Below, piece by piece: positions 34,099 to 42,313 of a stretch of 64,000 nucleotides of DNA. The stretch comes from Lichenicola sp964247755 (GTDB lineage Bacteria > Pseudomonadota > Alphaproteobacteria > Acetobacterales > Acetobacteraceae): contig CAXTVX010000009.1 of NCBI GenBank assembly GCA_964247755.1, forward strand, positions 1 to 64,000, read 5' to 3'. Numbering within the stretch: the stretch's first letter is position 1; each line of letters begins with the position of its first letter. Under the pieces are notes generated by a model. It was not told where the DNA came from, ran no database searches, and saw only the letters and a program-made list of their open reading frames with translations. The translations under genes were made by a program, and so were the position numbers.

Positions 34099-35636
34099 TG
34101 GGGAGCCTCCTGAAGGTGCAGGAATGTCGAGCCGTCGGGATTATCCACGCGGTTGAGAACCGTGAACGGGGTGTTCGGCTTGAACAGGATCTCGCTTTCC
34201 GAAAAGTCGGAGAAGGGAGCGATGTTGCGCCCGCTCACGCCGTCCACCTGCATGTTGACCGAGCCATCAAGCGCCTTGGTCGGATCAAGAGCGGTGCTGA
34301 AGAAACCCGGATCGGCAACGGTCTGTCCGACTTGATACTGCGACAGCACGTCGGGAGGAAGGTCGACGCCGCGATAGGTGGTGGCCCCGGTTGCAGGCAA
34401 GGTGTCCAGGCCGGAGGTGGCCTGGTCGGCGAAGCCCTGCAGCTCGGGCGTCATCGTGGTCTGCCCACGCAGAGCCGGGTTGATCATCATGTAGCCCTCG
34501 TCCGTGGTATAACCGTGGATCGCCCCGATCTGGTCGTCGGTCAGGTCCTCGGCGCCTGAGACCGGCGTTTCAGCAAGGTTGCTCTTGCCTTTGGCGATCC
34601 AGCGGGCCGCATTGTCGTCCCCCACCGCCTGGGACAGCGGCATGGCCGGAGCGGGCGGAACGTCGGCCGGAGGAGGCGGCGGCGGCGGCGGCGGCGGCGG
34701 GTTGGGCATGGCAACGCCTCGACCAACGCCACTGCCACGGTTGGAATTCACCGTTTCGGCTGCAGGCGAGGCGTCGGCTGCACCGCCGCTCGCGGTTCCG
34801 CCACCGCTCGTGTTGCGCTTGGCCATGCGAAGCACGACAGCCGACAGGAAATCGATGCCGAGAGTGGTGATGGCTGCGGCACCCTTGGTGGCGGCCCGGT
34901 CAAGCGTTGCCGCGTCGGTGGCGCCGGCAGCCTGGCGGGCGGCCTCGGCCAGATGCACCAGCGCAACCAAGCCGCTCCAGCCGGCGGCCGCATAGGCCAG
35001 GGCGAGAAAGGCGGCATCGGCCACCTCCCCGACGCCGACCGCCTGCAGCCCGGCAAGCAGGACCAATCCCGTGACCATCAACGCCAGGTTCGCCGGGTCG
35101 AGCAGGCTTCGCACCTGGCGGGCAAGCTCCGGGCCGAGAAGCGGCAGGATGCGGTGGATCCATTCTTCCAGCCGCCTGGAGGTCGACCAGCCGGTCAGAT
35201 CGAGCGGAGGAGGCGACGCGGGCCGGAACGCCGCAGGACCGCCTGCATGCGGAACGGGGTTCGGCATTACGCAGAAAATCATTGCCGGCTGGGCAACCAG
35301 CCGCTTCTGTACGGTCTGCGGCGGTCCGATCGCCACGGCGCCAAGGCGGCCGTTGCGCAGGGCATCGAGCAGGGCGTCACCAATCGCGGCGTCCGTGCGC
35401 GGACCGATGCTGCCGGGGATCGCAGCGGCGACCAGATATGCCCGCAGGAGGCCGATCTGCGTGGCATCGCGGCGGATGAAGTCAAGCGCCAGGCGGCCGG
35501 AGCGATCGGCAGCAGTGTTGGTGCGACCGGTCAGCACGAGAACCAGACGGACGGCACCAAGCGCATGCATGGGGCCGATCAACAGGGTGAGCATCGGCGT
35601 GCGCAGCGTGAGAACCTGGCTCGGCGGCAGACGCAT
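34095..35636 (-). CDS. ADP-ribosyltransferase toxin with polymorphic-toxin-like N-terminus (Tre1-like)
   Basis: A 513-residue predicted toxin. Residues about 150-275 are helical and hydrophobic (LLDPANLALMVTGLVLLAGL, GVGEVADAAF) and resemble the DUF6861-like region seen before polymorphic toxin domains. Residues 313-323 are eleven consecutive prolines. The C-terminal 150 residues are an ADP-ribosyltransferase of the R-S-E class: R422 in TYRGV, the STS-like strand GFFSTAL (444-450) and the E480-S-E482 pair (ExE) in SESEILFKP. ExE enzymes modify arginine in known cases. There is no signal peptide and no PAAR or VgrG domain, so the delivery route (type VI or other) is open. The ATG at 35636 has AGGA eight bases upstream. 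The immunity-like gene overlaps its stop. Confidence 0.85.
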   Translation of the reverse strand: MRLPPSQVLTLRTPMLTLLIGPMHALGAVRLVLVLTGRTNTAADRSGRLALDFIRRDATQIGLLRAYLVAAAIPGSIGPRTDAAIGDALLDALRNGRLGAVAIGPPQTVQKRLVAQPAMIFCVMPNPVPHAGGPAAFRPASPPPLDLTGWSTSRRLEEWIHRILPLLGPELARQVRSLLDPANLALMVTGLVLLAGLQAVGVGEVADAAFLALAYAAAGWSGLVALVHLAEAARQAAGATDAATLDRAATKGAAAITTLGIDFLSAVVLRMAKRNTSGGGTASGGAADASPAAETVNSNRGSGVGRGVAMPNPPPPPPPPPPPADVPPAPAMPLSQAVGDDNAARWIAKGKSNLAETPVSGAEDLTDDQIGAIHGYTTDEGYMMINPALRGQTTMTPELQGFADQATSGLDTLPATGATTYRGVDLPPDVLSQYQVGQTVADPGFFSTALDPTKALDGSVNMQVDGVSGRNIAPFSDFSESEILFKPNTPFTVLNRVDNPDGSTFLHLQEAPQ

Positions 35637-36042
35637 GGGCTGGTCCTGGTCGGTCGGTGCGAAGCCTGTGCGAGGGGAATGCGTCGGTCAATGACGCGGC
35701 ACAGCCGGAACCGGATGTCTCGGAATGATCGCGGAGGACGCGCCGCTTACCGTCCGCCCCTGTCGCCTCGGCCGGCGGTGCGTCGTCTGGCCGCGACAGC
35801 TCCCGCATCGCTTCGAGGTTCTACGCCGCTTGCATGTCGGCGCTCGAAGCCATTGTCGGCGAGCATGATCAGGCTGTGGACCTGATCCCGTACCCTCGCC
35901 ACCTGCGCATCGCTCCTCGGCCTCCGGACCGAAACTCGTCAAGACCACCGGGACGACCTATCATACAGCTCCGGAATGACCTAGCATCGGGCCGGCGCTG
36001 CCAAGAGCGTCGACCACAAGAACAAGAAGCCGGAGGACACAC
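35637..36042. other. 406-base intergenic region between the toxin operon and the sugar ABC operon
   Basis: Divergent promoter region. I see no convincing gene. It contains the inverted repeat GATCAGG (35867-35873)/CCTGATC (35881-35887), similar to the core of the REP-like repeats, and the GGAGG site (36032-36036) of the binding-protein gene. Confidence 0.5.
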
Positions 36043-36996
36043 ATGCGTCGCCTGATTCAGGCCGCCCTCGTGGGCGCGGCCACCCTGTCCCTGCTCGGCG
36101 CGCCGGCGGGCGCGCAGCAGAAGAAGTCCCTCGCCCTGATCACCAACGTGTCGGCCGACTTCTGGACCGTCGCCCGCGCCGGCGTCATGAAGGCGCAGGG
36201 CGAGCATCCCGACTTCGCCATGCAGGTCATCGTCACCGGCCAGGCGACCGCAGCCGAGCAGCGTCGCGAGCTCGACGACCTGCTCGCGTCAGGCATCGCC
36301 GGCATCTCCATCTCCGCCATCGACCCCAAGAACTCCACCGAGGAGTTCAACAAGGTCGCCAGCCACGCCGTCCTGTTCACCACCGACAGCGACGCCCCAA
36401 ACTCCAGCCGCGTGCTGTACATCGGCACCGACAACAAGGCGGCCGGCCTGCAGGCCGCCAGCGAGATCAGGAAGGCGCTGCCCCAGGGCGGCAAGATGAT
36501 GGCCTTCGTCGGCACCATGGATGCCGACAACGCACGCGAGCGGGTCGAGGGGATCAGGCAGGGGCTGCAGGGCTCCAACGTCCAGATCGTCGACATCCGC
36601 ACCGATGGCGGCGACTTCGCCAAGGCGAAGGCGAACGTCCAGGACGCGCTGGCCAAGGGTGGCCTCGACCTCCTCGTCGGCCTCTACAACTACAACACGC
36701 CGCAGATCTATTCTGCGGTGAAGGATGCCGGCATGTCCGGCAAGATCAAGGTGGTCGGCTTCGACGAGGACGCCCAGACCCTGCGCGGCGTCGCCGACGG
36801 CACGATCCAGTCGACCATCGTGCAGCAGCCGTTCGAGTTCGGCTACCAGTCCATGACCGACCTGGTGAAGTACATCAACGGCGACAAGTCGTTCATCCCC
36901 GCCAACCACCTGATCATCATCCCCACCCGCATCATCCAGAAGGACAACGTGCACGACTTCCAGCAGAGCATGCGCCGGATGCTGAGCGCCAAGTAA
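36043..36996 (+). CDS. Sugar ABC transporter substrate-binding protein (RbsB-like)
   Basis: A 317-residue periplasmic binding protein of the type I (LacI/RbsB) fold with a Sec signal peptide (MRRLIQAALVGAATLSLLGAP, cut near AGA/QQ). KSLALITNVSADFWTVARAG, GIAGISISAIDP, FVGTMDADNARERVEG and VGFDEDAQTLRGVADG match Peripla_BP_4 proteins for ribose, xylose or similar monosaccharides. The ligand cannot be fixed. GGAGG lies six bases before the ATG. It is the first gene of a three-gene importer operon. Confidence 0.93.
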   Translation: MRRLIQAALVGAATLSLLGAPAGAQQKKSLALITNVSADFWTVARAGVMKAQGEHPDFAMQVIVTGQATAAEQRRELDDLLASGIAGISISAIDPKNSTEEFNKVASHAVLFTTDSDAPNSSRVLYIGTDNKAAGLQAASEIRKALPQGGKMMAFVGTMDADNARERVEGIRQGLQGSNVQIVDIRTDGGDFAKAKANVQDALAKGGLDLLVGLYNYNTPQIYSAVKDAGMSGKIKVVGFDEDAQTLRGVADGTIQSTIVQQPFEFGYQSMTDLVKYINGDKSFIPANHLIIIPTRIIQKDNVHDFQQSMRRMLSAK

Positions 36997-37006
36997 GCCA
37001 AAGGGG

Positions 37007-38530
37007 ATGTCTCCTTCGCCGCTGCTGTCCCTGGTCGGGATCAGCAAGTCCTATGCCGGCGTGAGAGCCCTCGAGGAGGTCAGCCTTTCGGTCGACGCCG
37101 GCACCGTCCTGGGCCTCATCGGCGAGAACGGCGCCGGCAAGTCGACGCTGATGAAGGTCCTGGGCGGCGTGGTGCAGCCGAGTGCCGGCAGCATCATCGT
37201 CGATGGCGTCGCCCACGACACCATGACGGTGGCGAGCGCCGCCCGCGCCGGCATCGCCTTCGTGCACCAGGAACTGACCGTCCTCGACAACCTCGACGTC
37301 GCCGCCAACATCTTCCTCGGCCGCGAGGCAGTCGCAGGCGGTCCGCTCCGGCTGGTCCGCAACAAGCACATGCACGACCAGGCGCGTCCGCTGCTCCAGC
37401 GTCTCGGCGCCGATTTCGGGCCCGAGACCAGCGTGTCGCGGCTGCTCATCGCCCAGCGGCAGCTGGTCGAGATCGCCAGGGCGCTGTCGGTCGACGCCCG
37501 CGTCATCATCATGGACGAACCCACCTCCAGCCTGACCCTGCAGGAGACCGACCGCCTGCTGCGGGTCATCGCCGAGCTGCGCGCGTCCGGCGTGTCGGTG
37601 ATCTACATCAGCCACCGCCTGCACGAGGTAAAGCAGTGCGCCGACCGCGTGGTCTGCCTGCGCGACGGCCGCGTCGCCGGCGAGCTGGGGCACGACGAGA
37701 TCGAGCACCACGCGATGATCCGGCTCATGATCGGCCGCGAGCTCCGCTCCCTCTACACCCCGCCGCGCGCGCCGCCCGGGGGCGAGCTGTGCGTCGTCGA
37801 CCGCCTCGTCACCACCGCCTTTCCCGACCGCCACGTATCGCTGGACGTCCGGCGCGGCGAGATCCTCGGCCTCGCCGGCCTGGTCGGCTCCGGCCGCACC
37901 TCGCTGGCCCGCGCCCTGTTCGGGGTCGACCCGATCCTGGGGGGCGAGGTCCGCCTGGCCGGCGAGCGGGTCACCGTCCGGTCTCCGCGGCAGGCCATCG
38001 GGCAGGGGATCTATCTCGTGCCCGAGGACCGCAAGCGCGAGGGCCTCGTGCTCGACATGCCGTTGTCGGAGAACATCTCGCTCGCCAGCCTGCGCCGCTA
38101 CGCCCGCTTCAACCTCGTCGACCGCGACGCCGAGACGGTCACCGCCCGCGCCCAGCAGGTCTCGCTCAGGATCAAGACCCCCGACGTTTCCGTGCATGCC
38201 GCGACCCTGTCGGGCGGCAACCAGCAGAAGGTGGTGCTCGCCAAGTGGCTCTCGATGGCGCCGCGCCTGATCATCTTCGACGAGCCCACGCGCGGCATCG
38301 ACGTCGGCGCCAAGGGCGAGATCTACGCGCTGATGCGCGCACTCGCCGACGACGGCGTCGCCATCGTCATGATCTCGAGCGACATGGAGGAGGTGATCGG
38401 CGTGTCCGACCGCGTCGCCGTCATGTACGAGGGCGAGATCAGCGGCGTGCTCGACCGTGCCGACTTCTCCGAGATCAACGTCCTGCGTCTCGCCATCGGC
38501 CAGCCGGCCGAGCACCTGGAGTCCGTGTGA
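37007..38530 (+). CDS. Sugar ABC transporter ATP-binding protein (RbsA/MglA-like, two ATPase domains)
   Basis: A 507-residue protein with two nucleotide-binding domains. The first has Walker A GENGAGKST, Walker B VIIMDEPTSSL and the H-loop ISHR. The second has the degenerate GLVGSGRTS loop, signature LSGGNQQKV and LIIFDEPTRGID. This arrangement is characteristic of the CUT2 sugar importers. An AAGGGG stretch abuts the ATG at 37007, which is closer than usual for a ribosome binding site. The stop codon overlaps the permease ATG as TGATG. Confidence 0.94.
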   Translation: MSPSPLLSLVGISKSYAGVRALEEVSLSVDAGTVLGLIGENGAGKSTLMKVLGGVVQPSAGSIIVDGVAHDTMTVASAARAGIAFVHQELTVLDNLDVAANIFLGREAVAGGPLRLVRNKHMHDQARPLLQRLGADFGPETSVSRLLIAQRQLVEIARALSVDARVIIMDEPTSSLTLQETDRLLRVIAELRASGVSVIYISHRLHEVKQCADRVVCLRDGRVAGELGHDEIEHHAMIRLMIGRELRSLYTPPRAPPGGELCVVDRLVTTAFPDRHVSLDVRRGEILGLAGLVGSGRTSLARALFGVDPILGGEVRLAGERVTVRSPRQAIGQGIYLVPEDRKREGLVLDMPLSENISLASLRRYARFNLVDRDAETVTARAQQVSLRIKTPDVSVHAATLSGGNQQKVVLAKWLSMAPRLIIFDEPTRGIDVGAKGEIYALMRALADDGVAIVMISSDMEEVIGVSDRVAVMYEGEISGVLDRADFSEINVLRLAIGQPAEHLESV

Positions 38531-39537
38531 TGGCCCGAAAGGATTGGGGGCTCCTGCTCCTCCTGATCGTGGTGGGGATCATCACCGCGATCCTCAACCC
38601 GCGCTTCCTGTCGGCGGTCAACCTGCTCGACATGGCCAACCTGATCGGCCTGTTCGGCATCTTCTCGATCGGCGAGGGCCTGGTGGTCATTACCGGGGGC
38701 ATCGACCTGTCCGTCGGCTCGATGTTCTCCCTGCTCGGCGTCGTGTTCATCGACCTGCTGGTCAACCGCGGCGTGCCCTGGCCGCTGGCCATCCTCGCCA
38801 TCGTGGTGGGCGGCATCGTGCTCGGCGCGCTGCAGGGCCTGCTGGTGACCAAGGCGAAGCTGCAGCCCTTCGTCGTGACCCTGTGCGGCCTGCTGATCTA
38901 CCGGGGTGCCGCGCGCTACTACACCACCGACGCCACCATGGGGTTCGGCTACACCGACGACTTCGACTGGCTGGGCTGGCTGGCCTCGGGCCGAAGCTGG
39001 GGCATCCCGCACCCGTTCATCCTGCTGATCCTGGTCGCGGTCGTCATGGGCGTGCTGCTGCACCGCTCCGTGTTCGGCCGCTACCTGTTCGCGATCGGCC
39101 GCAACGAGGAGGCCGCGCGCTTCTCAGGCATACGCACGGGTGCGATCGTCACCGGCGCCTACATCATCAGTGGCGGCCTGGCCGGCCTCGCCACCATCTG
39201 CCTGGTGTTCTACACCGACTCCGTCTCGCCCTCGTCGTTCGGCAACTTCTACGAGCTCTACGCCATCGCCGCCGCCGTGCTCGGCGGCTGCAGCCTGCGC
39301 GGCGGCGAGGGCTCGATCATCGGCATCGTGCTGGGCACCGCCCTGCTCCAGGTGCTGCAGAACCTGGTCAACATCCTGGGCATCCCGAGCTCGCTCAACT
39401 TCGCGGTCATGGGCACCGTGATCCTGATCGGCGTCCTCGCCGACCAGCCCGTCGTCCGGCGCGCGATCCCGTCGATCCGCTCGCTCCGGTCGCGCGGCGC
39501 GGGCTCGACGCCGAACCAGACCCGGGTGGCGCCCTGA
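38530..39537 (+). CDS. Sugar ABC transporter permease (RbsC-like)
   Basis: A 335-residue inner-membrane permease with eight to ten hydrophobic segments. LLLLLIVVGIITAILNPRFLS, VVITGGIDLSVGSMFSLLGV, YAIAAAVLGGCSLRGGEGS and LGIPSSLNFAVMG are typical of BPD_transp_2 permeases of the ribose/xylose group. It starts inside the stop of the ATPase gene. It ends 3 bases before the end of the convergent efflux lipoprotein gene. No sugar kinase, isomerase or regulator lies beside this operon. Confidence 0.93.
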   Translation: MARKDWGLLLLLIVVGIITAILNPRFLSAVNLLDMANLIGLFGIFSIGEGLVVITGGIDLSVGSMFSLLGVVFIDLLVNRGVPWPLAILAIVVGGIVLGALQGLLVTKAKLQPFVVTLCGLLIYRGAARYYTTDATMGFGYTDDFDWLGWLASGRSWGIPHPFILLILVAVVMGVLLHRSVFGRYLFAIGRNEEAARFSGIRTGAIVTGAYIISGGLAGLATICLVFYTDSVSPSSFGNFYELYAIAAAVLGGCSLRGGEGSIIGIVLGTALLQVLQNLVNILGIPSSLNFAVMGTVILIGVLADQPVVRRAIPSIRSLRSRGAGSTPNQTRVAP

Positions 39538-39540
39538 CCT

Positions 39541-41058
39541 TCAGCGACCCGCGGCACCCGCCACCGCCGCCATGCGGCGCTGCTCGGCCGCGTCCACCGG
39601 CAGGGTGGTGTCGGTCAGCGCTACCCCCTGCCAGCCGGCGCCGAGGGCGGTGAACAGCCCGATCGCGTCGTCGAGCCGAGACAGCTCGCCCAACGCCTCG
39701 AGGTTCTGCGCAGCGTAGGTCGCCCGCTCGCTGGTCAGCACGTCGAGGAAGCCGCTCAGCCCGGCCCCGTACAGCCGGCGCGCCCGGTCCAGCGCCAGCG
39801 CGTCGTCCGCCGCCGCACGACGCAGGGTTTCGGTGCGGTCCTCGTCGTTGCGATAGGCCACCAGCCGGTCCTCGACCTCGCGGAAGCCCCCCAGCACCGC
39901 CTGCTCGTAGCCGAGCCGGGCCGCTTCCGCATCGGCGCGCGCCTCGCGCACCTGTGCCGACAGGCTGCCGCCGTGCCACACCGGGACGCTCGCCTCGATC
40001 AGCAGCGACCAGGCCAGGCTGCTTGCGGTGAACAGCTCGTGGATCATGCTGGCCTGCGGCGTGAACGACAGCGGCAGGGTGAAGCTGGGGTAGAGCTGCG
40101 CCACCGCGACGCCGATCCGTGCCGTGGCCTGCGCATACTGCCGCTCCGCCTGGCGGATGTCCGGCCGGTTGGCGATCACCATCGAGGGCAGCGTCACCGG
40201 CAACGGCGGGATGTCGGGAAGCGGCGCCGGCTCGGTCAGCCGTGCCTCCAGCGCGCCCGGCATCTGCCCGCACAGCACCGCGATGGCGTGCGCGAGCTGG
40301 GCGATCTGGGTCTGCAGCGGCGGCCGCGTCGCCTGCTCGGTTTCCAGCTCCGCCTGCGCCTGCGCCACCTGCAGCGTGGTGCCGAGCCCCTGGGTGTAGA
40401 CCTTGCGGCTCAGCTGGAGCCCTTCCGCCGCCGCCCGGACGTTGCGGTCGGCGATCTGCAGCTGCAGCTGGGCTGCGCGCAGGGTCACGTAGTCGCCGGC
40501 GAGCTCGGACAGGATCGTCAGCAGCAGGCCGCGCCGCTGCTCGATCCCGGCCTCCAGCGCCGCCTGCTGCGCTTCCACCGAATGGCGCAGCCGGCCGAAC
40601 ACGTCGAGCTGCCAGGACACGGTGCCGCCGTACTGCCAGAACCGGTTGTCTGAGTTGATGCCGGGTAGCGGCGGGTATTCCAGCGTGGTGCTGAAGCGCT
40701 GGATCCCGGCGGCCGGCGTCAGGTCGATCTGCGGGTAGAGCTGCCCCCTGATCTGGTCGCGCAGCGCGCGCGCCGCCAGCAGGCGCTGCCCGGCCATCGC
40801 CAGCTGCCGGTTGCCCGCAATCGCCTGCGCGACCAGCGCGTCCAGCAGCGGGTCGTGGAAGGCCGCCCACCAGTCGCGCATCTGCGCCTCGGTGCGGGCG
40901 GTCTCGTCCGGGCTCGCGGCGTGCTCGGTCCAGTTCGCCGGCACCCCGGCCATGCGCGGCGGGCCGTAGCGCGGGCCGACCATGCATCCCTGCAGCAGCA
41001 GGAGGGCCGACAGCCAGGCCGCATGCCGTGGCCGCCCCCCGGCCGGGGCCATCCTCAT
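39541..41058 (-). CDS. NodT-family outer membrane efflux lipoprotein
   Basis: A 505-residue TolC-like channel. The signal peptide ends in the lipobox SALLLLQGC; MVGPRYGPP follows. Two OEP repeats are visible (QLAMAGQRLLAARALRDQ, TVSWQLDVFGRLRHSVEAQ, ASVPVWHGGSLSAQVREA, GLSGFLDVLTSERATYAAQ). It is the last gene of the minus-strand FUSC/DUF1656/HlyD run and lies 7 bases after the adaptor gene, so it is probably the exit duct of that pump. It is distinct from the second NodT-type gene at 29.3 kb. Confidence 0.93.
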   Translation of the reverse strand: MRMAPAGGRPRHAAWLSALLLLQGCMVGPRYGPPRMAGVPANWTEHAASPDETARTEAQMRDWWAAFHDPLLDALVAQAIAGNRQLAMAGQRLLAARALRDQIRGQLYPQIDLTPAAGIQRFSTTLEYPPLPGINSDNRFWQYGGTVSWQLDVFGRLRHSVEAQQAALEAGIEQRRGLLLTILSELAGDYVTLRAAQLQLQIADRNVRAAAEGLQLSRKVYTQGLGTTLQVAQAQAELETEQATRPPLQTQIAQLAHAIAVLCGQMPGALEARLTEPAPLPDIPPLPVTLPSMVIANRPDIRQAERQYAQATARIGVAVAQLYPSFTLPLSFTPQASMIHELFTASSLAWSLLIEASVPVWHGGSLSAQVREARADAEAARLGYEQAVLGGFREVEDRLVAYRNDEDRTETLRRAAADDALALDRARRLYGAGLSGFLDVLTSERATYAAQNLEALGELSRLDDAIGLFTALGAGWQGVALTDTTLPVDAAEQRRMAAVAGAAGR

Positions 41059-41065
41059 CGACCGG

Positions 41066-41974
41066 TCACAGATGATCCTGCAGCCAGCTCGGCAGCCGCC
41101 CCGTGTCGTGCGCCTCCGCTCCCACCGCCACCGAGCAGGTCATGCCCGCGGCCAGCGTCACGCCCGGCGGCACGTGGTCGATGCCGATCCTGACCGGGAT
41201 GCGCTGCGCCAGACGCACCCAGGTGAACACCGGGTTCACGTCCTGCAGCCCTTCCCGGTCCAGGCCGCCGTTCTGGTCGTTGATGCCGCCGGCGATGCTG
41301 TCGACATGGCCGCCAAGGATCGGGGCGAAGCCCATCAGCTTGATCCGCGCCGGGTCGCCGACATGGATGCGGGCCAGCTTGGTTTCCTCGAAATAGCCGT
41401 AGATCCAGAACGAATCCGCGTCGATCACCGCCACCCGCGCCTGGCCCGCGGTGGCGTAGTCGCCGACCCGGAGCAGCAGGTTGGTCACCGGGCCGTTCAC
41501 CGGCGAGTACAGCGTGGCGCGCTGGAGGTTGAGCCGCGCGGTGTCGAGCTGTGCCTGTGCCGCCTCCACGGCGGCCTGCTGCGTCGCCGCGGTGGAGGCG
41601 AACTGTGCCTGTTCCTCCGCCGACACGATGCCGGCCAGGCCCTGGCGCCGCTTCACGTCGGACTGGCGCAGCCGCAGCTCCTCGCGGGCACTTTCCAGCC
41701 GCGCCTGCGCTTCCGTGATCGACAGCCGGAACCGGGTCGGGTCGATCACGAACAGCGGGTCGCCCTTGCGCACCACCTGGTTGTCGCGCACCGGCACCGC
41801 CACCACGGTTCCCGAGACTTCCGGCGCGATGTCGACCACGTAGGCCCGCACCCGTCCGTCGCGGGTCCAGGGCGAGACCATGTAGGTGCGCCACAGGCTG
41901 CTGCCGAGCACCGACGCGGCCGCCACCACCACGAGCGTCAGGACGACACGGACCACTGCGCGCAGGACGATCAT
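41066..41974 (-). CDS. HlyD-family efflux adaptor (AaeA-like)
   Basis: A 302-residue membrane fusion protein with one N-terminal transmembrane helix (VVLTLVVVAAASVLGSSLW). It has YMVSPWTRDGRVRAYVVDIAPEVSG, which is diagnostic of the AaeA/EmrA-type adaptors of aromatic acid efflux, the VPVRDNQVVRKGDPLFVID lipoyl half, a helical hairpin, and IDADSFWIYGYFEETKL. The ATG at 41974 has GGAG six bases upstream; a GTG one codon earlier is also possible. It should pair with the FUSC permease and the NodT lipoprotein. Confidence 0.92.
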   Translation of the reverse strand: MIVLRAVVRVVLTLVVVAAASVLGSSLWRTYMVSPWTRDGRVRAYVVDIAPEVSGTVVAVPVRDNQVVRKGDPLFVIDPTRFRLSITEAQARLESAREELRLRQSDVKRRQGLAGIVSAEEQAQFASTAATQQAAVEAAQAQLDTARLNLQRATLYSPVNGPVTNLLLRVGDYATAGQARVAVIDADSFWIYGYFEETKLARIHVGDPARIKLMGFAPILGGHVDSIAGGINDQNGGLDREGLQDVNPVFTWVRLAQRIPVRIGIDHVPPGVTLAAGMTCSVAVGAEAHDTGRLPSWLQDHL

Positions 41975-42313
41975 CACGAGCTCCCGGCTCCGGAACGCGC
42001 GGCCACGGCGATCCCCGCACCGGCCGGGACCGCTTGCCCCGGGCCGCGGTTACTTAGACGACGGGGGCGCAATGCGCCATCGGCCGGGTCCGGACCCGGG
42101 CCGGAAGCTGGGGATCGAACCCGGGGGCAGTCGCGGCAGCGCTCACGACGGCACTGCCTGCTGTGCCGCCGGGCCGGTCGGCCGGCGCGGAATCTTCGGC
42201 CGTGACGGGATCCGCCGCTGCCGTCAAGGCACCGACTGCCGATCAGCGGTCGGTGCCGGAGGAGCTGCTGTTGTTCGACGTCGGAAACGCGGTGCCAGGC
42301 CGGAAGCGCCGCC
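41975..42313. other. 339-base gap inside the efflux gene run
   Basis: No gene recognised. It separates the adaptor gene from the unknown gene upstream on the same strand, so the adaptor and OMF genes may have their own promoter here. Confidence 0.5.

Noticed and set aside
35688..35948. Possible transposase fragment in the gap upstream of the toxin
   Set aside because: Short minus-strand reading frames show no convincing transposase motif and no inverted repeats of an IS.
33000..36000. A type VI secretion cluster accompanying the toxin
   Set aside because: No Tss, Hcp, VgrG or PAAR genes are seen anywhere in the window; only the effector and immunity-like pair is supported.
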